A DNA stretch of 34,338 bases from DATBDN01 sp036269895 (GTDB lineage Bacteria > Actinomycetota > Thermoleophilia > Solirubrobacterales > Thermoleophilaceae), in the NCBI GenBank assembly GCA_036269895.1, contig DATBDN010000047.1, positions 1 through 34,338 on the forward strand, given 5' to 3'. The position numbers and the translations under genes were made by a program. The notes below the pieces were generated by a model. The model was not told where the DNA came from. It did not search any database and saw only the letters and a list, made by a program, of their open reading frames with translations. Numbering within the stretch: the first letter of the stretch is position 1; each line of letters starts with the position of its first letter. Shown one piece after another: positions 23,192-31,108 of the stretch.

Positions 23192-25123
23192 ATGACCCCG
23201 CTACTCGACAAGATCAACGGCCCGAACGACCTGCGCGAGCTCGAGGAGGAGCAGCTGCAGCAGGTCGCTCAGGAGGTCCGCGAGCTGATCATCGACACAA
23301 TCGGCGAGATCGGTGGCCACTTCGGCGCCAATCTCGGCGCCTGCGAGATCGCGGTCGCCCTTCACAGCCTGCTCGAATCGCCGCGCGACAAGATCATCTG
23401 GGACGTCGGCCATCAGGCCTACCCGCACAAGGTCCTGACGGGCCGCCGTGACCGCCTCTCCACGATCAGGAAGTACGAGGGGCTCGCGCCGTTCTGCTCG
23501 ATCTTCGAGTCGGAGCACGACACCGTCGGCGCCGGCCACGCCTCCACGTCGATCTCGTACGCCGTCGGCCTGAAGGAGGCGATGCGCAAGGGCATCGGCG
23601 ACGACGGCAAGGTGGTCGCGGTCATCGGCGACGGTGCACTCACCGGTGGCGTCGCCTTCGAGGCGCTCCACAACCTCGGTGGCCTGCAGCTGCCCGTGGT
23701 CGTGGTGCTGAACGACAACGGCATGTCGATCGCCCCGAACGTCGGCGCGCTCTCGCGCTACTTCAACCGCATCCGCCTGAACCCGAAGCTCTACCGTGCG
23801 CGCGAGGGCTTCGAGGAGCGGCTGACCAAGCTGCCCGCCGGCATCGGCGAGCGCTTCGAGCATCTCGGCCCGATGATCAAGGAGGCCATCAAGGCCTACT
23901 GGGCACCGGGGCTGTTCTTCGAGGAGCTCGACCTGGCTTACGTCGGCGTCATCGACGGCCACGACGTCCACGCCCTGCGCGAGGCGATCGGCGAGGCGCT
24001 CGACGCCAACCGGCCGGTCGTGGTCCACGTGAGCACTGTCAAGGGCAAGGGCTTCGCCCCGGCCGAGGAGGGCGGGCTCGAGGGCATGGAGAAGTGGCAT
24101 GCGGCCAAGCCGGCGTCGATCGTCGGCCGCCGCCCCGCTGAGGAGCCCGCCAAGACGAGCACCGGCAAGCCGGTCGTTCCGCAGTACACGACGGTCTTCG
24201 GCAACGCGATCGTCGAGGAGGCGAAGCGCGACGAGCGCGTCGTCGGCATCACGGCCGCGATGAACTCGGGCACGGGGCTGAACATCCTCCAGAAGGCGAT
24301 GCCCGAGCGCTACTACGACGTCGGCATTGCCGAGCAGCACGCTGTCCTCTTCGCCGCAGGGCTGGCGCTGCAGGGCATGAAGCCGGTGGCGGCGATCTAC
24401 TCGACCTTCCTGCAGCGCGGCTTCGATCAGATCGTCCACGACGTCTGCCTGCAGAACCTGAACGTGACCTTCGCGATGGACCGCGCCGGCCTGGTCGGCG
24501 ACGACGGCCCGACGCATCACGGCGCGTTCGACATCAGCTACCTGCGCTGCCTGCCGAACATGGTTCTGGCCGCCCCGCGCGACGAGGCGATGCTCGTGCA
24601 CATGCTGCGCACGGCGCTCGAGCATGACGGGCCGATCGGCATCCGCTACCCGCGCGGCGAGGGTGAGGGCGTGCCGCTGCCCGCCGAGCCGCAGGCGATC
24701 GAGGTTGGCAGCGGTGAGGTGCTGCGCGAGGGCGAGCGTGTCGCGCTCGTGGGCTATGGCCTCGGCGTCGCGCTGGCGCTGGGCGCTGCCGGGACGCTCG
24801 AGGACGACGGCTTCGCGCCGACCGTGGTCGATGCCCGCTTCGCGAAGCCGCTCGACCAGGACCTGCTCGAGTCAGTCGCGCGCAACCACGAGCTGATCGT
24901 CACGGTCGAGGACAACGTGCTGATGGGCGGCTTCGGCTCGGCGGTGCTCGAGTCCCTGGCGGACCGCGACCTGCTCGGCGAGACACGCGTGATCCGCTTC
25001 GGCATTCCCGACCACTACGTGACCCACGGCAAGCCGAACCTCCTGCGCGAGGAGATCGGGCTCACGCCTGAGGCGATCGCAGCGCGGGTGGTGCAGGCCA
25101 TCGGGGCCGAATCCCTCGCCTGA
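23192..25123 (+). CDS. dxs: 1-deoxy-D-xylulose-5-phosphate synthase
   Basis: The 643-residue transketolase-like enzyme has the thiamine diphosphate motif GDGALTGGVAFEALHN...NDNG. Other Dxs landmarks are GHFGANLGACEIAVALH, WDVGHQAYPHKVLTGRRD, YDVGIAEQHAVLFAAGLA, FAMDRAGLVGDDGPTHHGAFDISYLR and IRYPRGEG. It makes DXP from pyruvate and glyceraldehyde 3-phosphate, the first and usually limiting step of the MEP pathway. The ATG follows the ispA stop without a gap. A strong terminator begins 4 nt after the stop, so dxs ends the efp operon. Confidence 0.96.
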   Translation: MTPLLDKINGPNDLRELEEEQLQQVAQEVRELIIDTIGEIGGHFGANLGACEIAVALHSLLESPRDKIIWDVGHQAYPHKVLTGRRDRLSTIRKYEGLAPFCSIFESEHDTVGAGHASTSISYAVGLKEAMRKGIGDDGKVVAVIGDGALTGGVAFEALHNLGGLQLPVVVVLNDNGMSIAPNVGALSRYFNRIRLNPKLYRAREGFEERLTKLPAGIGERFEHLGPMIKEAIKAYWAPGLFFEELDLAYVGVIDGHDVHALREAIGEALDANRPVVVHVSTVKGKGFAPAEEGGLEGMEKWHAAKPASIVGRRPAEEPAKTSTGKPVVPQYTTVFGNAIVEEAKRDERVVGITAAMNSGTGLNILQKAMPERYYDVGIAEQHAVLFAAGLALQGMKPVAAIYSTFLQRGFDQIVHDVCLQNLNVTFAMDRAGLVGDDGPTHHGAFDISYLRCLPNMVLAAPRDEAMLVHMLRTALEHDGPIGIRYPRGEGEGVPLPAEPQAIEVGSGEVLREGERVALVGYGLGVALALGAAGTLEDDGFAPTVVDARFAKPLDQDLLESVARNHELIVTVEDNVLMGGFGSAVLESLADRDLLGETRVIRFGIPDHYVTHGKPNLLREEIGLTPEAIAARVVQAIGAESLA

Positions 25124-25126
25124 AAT

Positions 25127-25154
25127 GGAAAAACCCCGTTGCCGGGGCTTTTCC
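25127..25154 (+). terminator. Rho-independent terminator after dxs
   Basis: GGAAAAACCCCGTTGCCGGGGCTTTTCC: a G/C stem CCCCG/CGGGG extended by A/T pairs, followed by TTTT. It closes the efp-nusB-xseB-ispA-dxs operon. Confidence 0.88.
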
Positions 25155-25166
25155 GAGGGAGGAGTG

Positions 25167-25232
25167 ATGCTGTTGGGAACCGCCTTGCGATTCCTTGGTT
25201 CACCTTACGTACCTTTCCGAAACTGTGTGTGA
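25167..25232 (+). CDS. Small ORF (21 aa) with strong ribosome site before tlyA
   Basis: ATG 25167 lies 2 nt after a near-perfect Shine-Dalgarno (GGGAGGAG, 25157-25164), one of the best in the window. It opens a 21-codon frame ending TGA 25232, 12 nt before the tlyA ATG. The peptide contains TALRFLGSPYVPF, which resembles the ALxFLGxPYVWGG segment of NlpC/P60 hydrolases. It could be a leader peptide coupling translation to tlyA, which has no ribosome site of its own, or the remnant of a lost NlpC/P60 gene. No expression evidence is available from sequence. Confidence 0.35.
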   Translation: MLLGTALRFLGSPYVPFRNCV

Positions 25233-25244
25233 CAGCGGTCACCG

Positions 25245-26027
25245 ATGCGCAAACGGCTTGACACGGCGATGGCGGAGCGCGGTCTTTTCGAGTCCCGCTC
25301 GCGCGCAGCAGCGGCGGTCATGGCCGGCGTCGTGCGGGTAGGTGGTGAGACCGCCCGCAAGCCCGGCCAGATGGTCGGCGACGACGACGAGATCATCGTC
25401 GAGCGCGGCCCCGACTACGTGTCACGCGGCGGTATCAAGCTCGCGAACGCACTCGATGCCCTCGAGGTCCCCGTCGAGGGTCGCAAGGCGCTTGACGTCG
25501 GAGCCTCCACCGGCGGCTTCACCGACGTCCTGCTGCAGCGCGGCGCGGCGGCGGTCGTCGCCCTGGACGTCGCCTACGGGGAACTTCACTGGCGCTTACG
25601 GCAGGATCCGCGTGTGACCGTGCTCGAGCGGACCAACGCGCGCAGCCTGGAGCCGGAGCTCCTGCCGTACCGGCCCGACCTGATCGTGGCCGACGTCTCG
25701 TTCATCTCGCTCACAAAAGTGCTGCCCGCAGTGCTCAACTGCGCGGCCCGGCGCTTCGACTGCCTCGCGATGGTCAAGCCGCAGTTCGAGGCCGGCCGCG
25801 AGCGGGTAGGTAAAGGCGGTGTCGTTCGCGATCCGGAGACTCGGATCGACACGCTCGTGACCGTCGCCGAGGCCGCGCGTGCGGACGGCTGGTCCGTGAT
25901 GGGCTTCGCGCCGTCGGACCTGCCGGGGCCGTCGGGCAATCGCGAGACCTTCGTCTGGCTGGCGGAGCCGAGCCGCGCGGGCGCCGTCGAGGACGTCGAA
26001 CCCGCTGTGCGGGCGGTTGACTCGTGA
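25245..26027 (+). CDS. tlyA: TlyA family rRNA 2'-O-methyltransferase
   Basis: The 260-residue protein starts with an S4 RNA-binding domain (RKRLDTAMAERGLFESRSRAAAAVMAGVVRV). The bridging YVSRGGIKLANAL follows, and then an FtsJ-like methyltransferase core with SAM motif ALDVGASTGGFTDVLLQRG, VADVSFISLTKVLP and MVKPQFEAGRERVGKGG. In mycobacteria TlyA methylates 16S C1409 and 23S C1920, affecting capreomycin sensitivity. Start ATG 25245 gives the standard N-terminus. The stop overlaps nadK, as in Mycobacterium. Confidence 0.94.
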   Translation: MRKRLDTAMAERGLFESRSRAAAAVMAGVVRVGGETARKPGQMVGDDDEIIVERGPDYVSRGGIKLANALDALEVPVEGRKALDVGASTGGFTDVLLQRGAAAVVALDVAYGELHWRLRQDPRVTVLERTNARSLEPELLPYRPDLIVADVSFISLTKVLPAVLNCAARRFDCLAMVKPQFEAGRERVGKGGVVRDPETRIDTLVTVAEAARADGWSVMGFAPSDLPGPSGNRETFVWLAEPSRAGAVEDVEPAVRAVDS

Positions 26028-26872
26028 ACCCGCCGCGGCGGATCGCCCTGCAGACGCACCACCGCGTCGAGGACACGCGTGAGGCCGTGCGCAAGCTGCT
26101 CGAAGCCGCGCGGGAGGTTGGCGGCGAGATCCTCGTCAGGCAGGACGAGGCCGACAAGCACGGGCTCGACGGCTGCAAGGTCGTGGCCGATCCCGCAGCC
26201 GATGGCGTCGATGCAGTCGTGGCGCTCGGTGGGGACGGGACCATGCTGTCCGCCCTCCGCGACTTCGCCGGGACGGGGGCGCCGGTCTTCAGCTTCAACT
26301 TCGGCGCGGTCGGGTTTCTCGCGACGGCCGAGCCCGACCGCGTCGACGAGGGCATCAGGCGGCTGATGGAGGGCGACTTCGAGACGCTCGAGCTCCCCAC
26401 GCTGATGATCGAGCCGGCGGCAGGCAGGCGGATCGCGGTCAACGACATTGCTTTCCTGCGGCGCTCCGGTTCGCGCGTCGCCCAGCTCGCCTACTCGGTG
26501 CGGGGCGACGAGATAGGCAGCGCGCGCTGCGACGGACTGGTGGTGTCGACCCCCGTGGGGTCGACGGGCTACAACCTCGCGAACGGCGGCCCGGTCGTCG
26601 CCTGGGGCGTGGAGGGATACGTCGTCTCCTACATCGCGCCACACACGCTGACGGCGCGGACGCTCGTGGCAGCCAAGATCGACGTGCTCGTCGTGACGAA
26701 CCTCGGCGAGGAGCCGGTCGACGTCGAGACCGACGGCAAGCGCGTCTGCACGCTCGACCCGGGCCAGGACCTCGAGGTCCGCTTCGACGACCACCCGGCC
26801 CTGCTGGCGAAGGTCTCCGGAACCGGCTTCTACGAGCAGCTGATCGAGAAGTTCGGCCGCCTCGCCGGCTAG
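26024..26872 (+). CDS. nadK: NAD kinase
   Basis: The 282-residue enzyme carries the GGDGT motif (residues 69-73), FNFGAVGFLATAEP, the conserved NDIAFLRR (usually NE/ND), and the glycine-rich DGLVVSTPVGSTGYNLANGGP. It phosphorylates NAD to NADP. The GTG start overlaps tlyA by 4 nt. The stop is followed within 6 nt by a palindrome with terminator character, so the tlyA-nadK transcript may end there. Confidence 0.95.
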   Translation: MNPPRRIALQTHHRVEDTREAVRKLLEAAREVGGEILVRQDEADKHGLDGCKVVADPAADGVDAVVALGGDGTMLSALRDFAGTGAPVFSFNFGAVGFLATAEPDRVDEGIRRLMEGDFETLELPTLMIEPAAGRRIAVNDIAFLRRSGSRVAQLAYSVRGDEIGSARCDGLVVSTPVGSTGYNLANGGPVVAWGVEGYVVSYIAPHTLTARTLVAAKIDVLVVTNLGEEPVDVETDGKRVCTLDPGQDLEVRFDDHPALLAKVSGTGFYEQLIEKFGRLAG

Positions 26873-26877
26873 GCGTA

Positions 26878-26906
26878 CAAAAAAGGGGACAGTCCCCTTT
26901 TGTTAC
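26878..26906. terminator. Palindrome between nadK and recN (terminator and/or REP-like element)
   Basis: AAAAGGGGA-CAG-TCCCCTTTT forms a 9-bp perfect stem followed by GTTAC. As a hairpin with A tract before and T tract after, it can terminate transcription in either direction. The same shape (G4/C4 core, A/T flanks, GTTAC end) is seen in the palindrome inside imuB, so it may belong to a dispersed REP-like family. Confidence 0.7.
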
Positions 26907-26941
26907 AGCCGCTTCGTTCCGTCGGGACCTCCCGGTAGAAC

Positions 26942-26955
26942 CGAACACATGCTCG
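26942..26955. promoter_or_regulatory. LexA-like box over the recN start codon
   Basis: CGAACACATGCTCG matches CGAACRNRYGTTYG at 13 of 14 positions (one T is C). It contains the recN ATG (26949-26951). It is nearly the reverse complement of the imuB box. recN is an SOS gene in many bacteria, so LexA control is likely, but part of the match is coding sequence. Confidence 0.6.
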
Positions 26956-28619
26956 TAGAGCTTCGTGTCGAGAACCTGCTTCTGATCGAGCGGGCCGAGC
27001 TGCGGCTCGGGTCCGGCCTCAACGCTTTGACCGGCGAGACGGGCGCCGGCAAGACCGTGCTGGCGCACGCGCTCGACTTGCTCCTCGGCGGCAAGCCACG
27101 CGCGGGGATCGTCAGGCCCGGCGCTTCCGAGGCTTATGTCGAGGGCGTCTTCGAAGCGCCGCCCAGTCTGCTCGAGGACCCGGATCTCGGTGAGCTCCGC
27201 GAGCGCCTGCCCGACGACGTCGACGAGATCGTGCTCGGCCGTCGCGTCGGCGCCGACGGGCGCACGCGCGCGTTCGTCCAGGGCCGCTCGGCGTCCGCCG
27301 CGGACCTTCGCGAGCTCGGCGCGCGCCTGATCTCGTTCTACGGCCAGCACGAGCACCGCAAGCTCACGATCGCGTCAGCGCAGCTGGACCTGCTCGACGG
27401 CTTTGGCGGCGAACGCGCGGCCGCCGCGCGATCGGAACTCGCCGCCTGCCATGCGGACGTGCTGGGCGCTGTCGCCGAGGTTGACGAGCTGCGCGGGCGA
27501 GCGGGTGCGCGCGACCGCGACATCGATCTGCTCGCGTTCGAGATCGAGGAGATCGAGGCGCTCGGCCCGAGCGAGGACGAGCACGCCGAGCTCTTGGCCG
27601 ACAGGCAGCGCCTGCGCCACGTTGACGCGCTGCGGGCCGCGTCCGGCGGCGCCGCCGAGGCGCTCGCGCCTGAGGCGGGCGAGAACGGGGCGACCGCACT
27701 CCTGGCGCAGGCGGAAGGCCTGGCGGAGGGCCCGGGTGACGCGGACCCGGCGCTCGTCGCGCTCGCGGACCGTCTGCGCGCGCTGCGGATCGAGGCCGAC
27801 GACGTGGCCGCCGAGCTCCGCCGTTACGAGGCCGGCCTCGAGGCCGAGCCAGGACGGCTACAGGAGGTCGAGGAGCGGCTCGAGGGGTACGAGCGGCTCG
27901 TTCGCAAGCACGGCGGCAGCGTCGCAGCCGTGCTCGCGCATGCCGAGCGCTGTCGCACCGAGCGCGATCGTCTCGCGGGCGCCGAGGTCGCGCTCGAGCA
28001 GGCCGAGGCACGGCTGGGCGCCCTCCTGACAGCGCGCGGCAAGCTCGCGAAGAAGCTGAGCGGCATCCGCGCGAAGGCTGCACCCGCGCTGGCGGAGCGG
28101 GTGGAGCAGGAGCTTGCAGAGCTCGCGATGGACGGCGCCAGCTTCGCGGTCGAGCTGCAGCCGCGCGAGCAGGTTGCCGCGACCGGCGCCGAGCGCGTCG
28201 AGTTCATGATCGCCCCGAACCCCGGCGTGCCCGCCGCGCCGCTGCGCGACAGCGCCTCGGGCGGCGAGCTGTCACGCGTGATGCTTGCGCTGATGAGCGT
28301 GGCGGCCGGCGGCGGTCCCGCGACGCTGGTCTTCGACGAGGTCGACGCGGGCATCGGCGGGCACACGGCTCGCGCGGTCGGCGAGAAGCTACGCACGCTC
28401 GGGCGCGGCCGTCAGGTCCTGTGCATCACGCATCTGCCGCAGATCGCGGCGCTCGCGGATCGTCACTTCAGGATCGAGAAGGCCAGCGCCGAAGAGCTCG
28501 CGCGCACTACCGTCAGCGAGCTGCGCGACAAGGAAATCGTGGAGGAGCTCTGCCGCATGCTCGGCGCCGACGCGGCCGACCCCGGCGCCCGCAAGCACGC
28601 GCAGGCGCTGCTCGCCTGA
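26949..28619 (+). CDS. recN: DNA repair protein RecN
   Basis: The 556-residue SMC-like ATPase begins MLVELRVENLLLIERAELRL with Walker A GETGAGKT (residues 29-36). YGQHEHRKL follows, then a long Glu/Ala/Arg-rich coiled coil (about 150-370), then signature DSASGGELSRVMLAL, Walker B TLVFDEVDAGIGG and CITHLPQIAALADRHFRIEK. RecN acts in double-strand break repair. The start lies inside a LexA-like box and lacks a ribosome site, consistent with a leaderless SOS transcript. Length fits the family. Confidence 0.95.
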   Translation: MLVELRVENLLLIERAELRLGSGLNALTGETGAGKTVLAHALDLLLGGKPRAGIVRPGASEAYVEGVFEAPPSLLEDPDLGELRERLPDDVDEIVLGRRVGADGRTRAFVQGRSASAADLRELGARLISFYGQHEHRKLTIASAQLDLLDGFGGERAAAARSELAACHADVLGAVAEVDELRGRAGARDRDIDLLAFEIEEIEALGPSEDEHAELLADRQRLRHVDALRAASGGAAEALAPEAGENGATALLAQAEGLAEGPGDADPALVALADRLRALRIEADDVAAELRRYEAGLEAEPGRLQEVEERLEGYERLVRKHGGSVAAVLAHAERCRTERDRLAGAEVALEQAEARLGALLTARGKLAKKLSGIRAKAAPALAERVEQELAELAMDGASFAVELQPREQVAATGAERVEFMIAPNPGVPAAPLRDSASGGELSRVMLALMSVAAGGGPATLVFDEVDAGIGGHTARAVGEKLRTLGRGRQVLCITHLPQIAALADRHFRIEKASAEELARTTVSELRDKEIVEELCRMLGADAADPGARKHAQALLA

Positions 28620-28646
28620 GTACAGGATCTTCAGAGCGGGTAGCGA

Positions 28647-29855
28647 ATGGTTAGGCAGGGGTACGGCCCCCCTGCGACCGTGAGCGCACCGACTCCCAGC
28701 CAGACCTATCAGATTGCCTCGATGGCGCGCTTCGCGATCGAGGACCTCGTGTCCGCGATCGTGCAGACGGGCGCGTCTGATCTTCACATCAAGCCGGATT
28801 CAGAGCCGATCCTGCGCCTGCGGGGTGAGCTCAGGCGGCTCGACGGTTACGAGAAGCTCAACGCCGACGACGTGGTAGGCGTCCTGTACCAGATGCTGCA
28901 GGACCCGGTCCGGCTCGAGCGCTTGCACCGGACGGGCGCCGTCGACTTCGCCTACGACTCGGACCAGGGCATCCGGTTGCGCGTCAACGCGTTCCAGGAG
29001 CGCGGCAAGTTCTCGATCGCGTGCCGGCCGATCCCGGAGTTCATCGCCAGCTTCGCCGAGCTGAACCTGCCGCCGGTGCTCGAGGAGATCGCCGACGAGG
29101 AGCGCGGCCTTGTTCTCGTGACCGGGACCACCGGATCGGGCAAGTCGACCACGCTGGCCGCAGTGCTCGACTGGATCAACCAGCGCAAGGCCAAACACAT
29201 CGTCACGATCGAGGACCCGGTCGAGTTCGTGCACCGCGACAAGCGCGCGGTCATGGCGCAGCGCGAGGTTGGCCGCGACACGCCGTCGTTCCACGAGGCG
29301 CTTCGCTACGTGCTGCGTCAGGACCCTGACGTCGTCCTGATCGGCGAGATGCGCGACGAGGAGACGGTGCGCACCGCCCTGACGGCCGCACAGACGGGAC
29401 ACCTGGTGCTGTCGACCCTGCACACGCTCGATGCGCCCGAGACGATCAATCGCATCATCGACTTCTTCGAGCCGCACATGCAGGGCCAGGTGCGCTCGAT
29501 GCTGGCGGGGACGCTGCGGGCGATCATCTCGCAGCGCCTGGTCCCGACCGCCGACCAGAAGGGCCGCGTGCCCGCCTGCGAGGTGCTGCGCAGCAGCGCG
29601 CGCATCCAGGCGATGCTCCTCAGCCCGGACGAGATCGTGAACCTGCACGACGCGATCGCCGAGGGCAGCTTCTACGGGATGCAGACGTTCGACCAGGCGT
29701 TGCTCAACTTCGTCCAATCGGGCCATGTCGCGCTCGAGGACGCGCTGCCGCTCGCCAACAGGCCGCACGACTTCCGCCTGCTGCTGGAAACCGGCGGCGA
29801 GCGCTCGGGCTCGCTGGCGCACGTCGAGTACTTCGAGGAGACCGACCCGGCTTGA
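28647..29855 (+). CDS. PilT-like type IV pilus retraction ATPase
   Basis: The 402-residue secretion ATPase has the PilT layout: ASDLHIKPDSEPILRLRGELRRLD, then Walker A GTTGSGKST (160-168), Asp box IEDPVEFVH, Walker B DPDVVLIGEMRDEET and His box TAAQTGHLVLSTLHT. The C-terminus (RIQAMLLSPDEIVNLHDAIAEGSFYGMQTFDQAL) is PilT-like; a 40-residue tail follows. Such ATPases power pilus retraction. No other pilus gene lies in the window, and its place between recN and steA is an insertion relative to Mycobacterium. ATG 28722 (MARFAIEDLVSAI) is the more typical start; the extra 25 residues from 28647 look unstructured. Confidence 0.9.
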   Translation: MVRQGYGPPATVSAPTPSQTYQIASMARFAIEDLVSAIVQTGASDLHIKPDSEPILRLRGELRRLDGYEKLNADDVVGVLYQMLQDPVRLERLHRTGAVDFAYDSDQGIRLRVNAFQERGKFSIACRPIPEFIASFAELNLPPVLEEIADEERGLVLVTGTTGSGKSTTLAAVLDWINQRKAKHIVTIEDPVEFVHRDKRAVMAQREVGRDTPSFHEALRYVLRQDPDVVLIGEMRDEETVRTALTAAQTGHLVLSTLHTLDAPETINRIIDFFEPHMQGQVRSMLAGTLRAIISQRLVPTADQKGRVPACEVLRSSARIQAMLLSPDEIVNLHDAIAEGSFYGMQTFDQALLNFVQSGHVALEDALPLANRPHDFRLLLETGGERSGSLAHVEYFEETDPA

Positions 29856-29872
29856 GGCCGGCGGCGGCCACC

Positions 29873-29878
29873 TAGACT
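29873..29878 (+). promoter_or_regulatory. Putative -10 box for steA
   Basis: TAGACT, a good actinobacterial -10, lies 14 nt before ATG 29893. A CTTGAG hexamer 16 nt upstream could be the -35, though it overlaps the pilT-like stop codon. It would allow separate transcription of steA-mctB and beyond. Confidence 0.4.
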
Positions 29879-29892
29879 CGGGCCTGCCCACC

Positions 29893-31104
29893 ATGGCGGC
29901 GCCGCGTCTGACAGGCCGAAGCCGCGCCCGTACTGCGCGGCGGGCACAGGATGATCCGCGGGTCGAGACGGCCCGCGACGTTGTGCATCGCGGACGCGCC
30001 CGTCTCGGCAAGCGCACGAAGCTGCTCGTCAAGCGCTTGAAGGGCGGCGACATCGCCGTCATCGACCACGAGGACATCGATCGCGTGGCCGCCGACGACC
30101 TCGTCGCCTGCGGTATTCGGTGCGTGTTGAACGCCGCCTGTTCGTCGTCGGGGCGATATCCCAATCCGGGGCCGATGATCCTGACCGACGCCGGCGTGCA
30201 TCTGGTCGACTTCCCGGACGATGACCTCTTCGAGCTGCTGGACGACGGCGACCAGATCACCGTCCAGGGCGCGCAGGTGCTTCGCGGTGACGAGCCGGTG
30301 GCGAAGGGCACGGTGCTGACCCGCGAGAGCGTCCACCGCTCACTCGAGCAGGCCCGGCAGCGGATCGGCGAGGCGCTCGCCGTCTTCGCGGAGAACACGA
30401 TCGAGCACGTGCGCGAGGAGCGCGAGCTGCTCGCCGGCCGAATCGACCTGCCGGAGTTCGCGACGCGCTTCCGTGACCGCCCGGCGCTTGTCGTTGTGCG
30501 CGGCGTGGACCACCAGAAGGACCTGCGCATCCTGCGTCCCTACGTGCGCGACGTGAAGCCGGTGCTGGTCGCGGTCGACGGCGGAGCCGACGCGCTCATC
30601 GCCGACGGCTTCACGCCGCACATGATCGTCGGCGACATGGACTCGGCCGGCGACGAGGCGCTGCGCTCGGGCGCCGAGCTCGTGGTCCATGCGTACCCGG
30701 ACGGGCGCGCGCCGGGACGTGCGCGCCTCGACCGGCTCGGACTGCCTTACAAGGTCGTGCCTGCGCCCGCCACGAGCGAAGACGTGGCCATGCTGATCGC
30801 GGCTGAGAAGGGCGCCGAGCTGATCGTCGCCGTGGGCAGCCACTTCAACCTGGTCGAGTTCCTCGACAAGGCGCGAGGGGGCATGTCGTCAACGTTCTTG
30901 ACACGCCTGCGGGTCGGCGAGATCCTCGTGGACGCCAAGGGCGTGAGCCGCCTCTACCGCCCGTCCGCCGGTCGCGGCCCATTGATCGTCGTGACACTGG
31001 CGGCCTTGCTGGTCCTGGCAGTCGTGGTCGTCACTTCGCCGACGCTCGGGCCGTTCCTCGACCTCGTCTGGCTCAAGCTCCAGATCCTGCTCGGGCTGAA
31101 GTAG
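29893..31104 (+). CDS. steA: SteA-like cytokinetic ring protein
   Basis: The 403-residue protein matches the SteA family (C. glutamicum cg1603, Rv1697). An N-terminal region reads GKRTKLLVKRLKGGDIAVIDHEDIDRVAADDL. A thiamine-pyrophosphokinase-like fold follows (VAVDGGADALIADGFTPHMIVGDMDSAGDEALRSG, then KARGGMSSTFLTRLRVGEILVDAKGVSRLY). A C-terminal membrane helix (LIVVTLAALLVLAVVVV) ends it. In corynebacteria SteA works with SteB at the septum in cell separation. ATG 29893 is chosen because upstream codons are shadow of the previous gene. The mctB/steB gene follows after 4 nt, as in the known pair. Confidence 0.9.
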   Translation: MAAPRLTGRSRARTARRAQDDPRVETARDVVHRGRARLGKRTKLLVKRLKGGDIAVIDHEDIDRVAADDLVACGIRCVLNAACSSSGRYPNPGPMILTDAGVHLVDFPDDDLFELLDDGDQITVQGAQVLRGDEPVAKGTVLTRESVHRSLEQARQRIGEALAVFAENTIEHVREERELLAGRIDLPEFATRFRDRPALVVVRGVDHQKDLRILRPYVRDVKPVLVAVDGGADALIADGFTPHMIVGDMDSAGDEALRSGAELVVHAYPDGRAPGRARLDRLGLPYKVVPAPATSEDVAMLIAAEKGAELIVAVGSHFNLVEFLDKARGGMSSTFLTRLRVGEILVDAKGVSRLYRPSAGRGPLIVVTLAALLVLAVVVVTSPTLGPFLDLVWLKLQILLGLK

Positions 31105-31108
31105 TCGC

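Noticed and set aside
23201..24625. 474-codon minus-strand frame opposite dxs
   Set aside because: Dxs is certain; the antisense frame arises from GAC/GTC/CTC codon bias.
25185..25211. Possible promoter TTGCGA - 15 nt - TACGTA before tlyA
   Set aside because: The spacer is too short and the -10 is weak; not enough to call a promoter.
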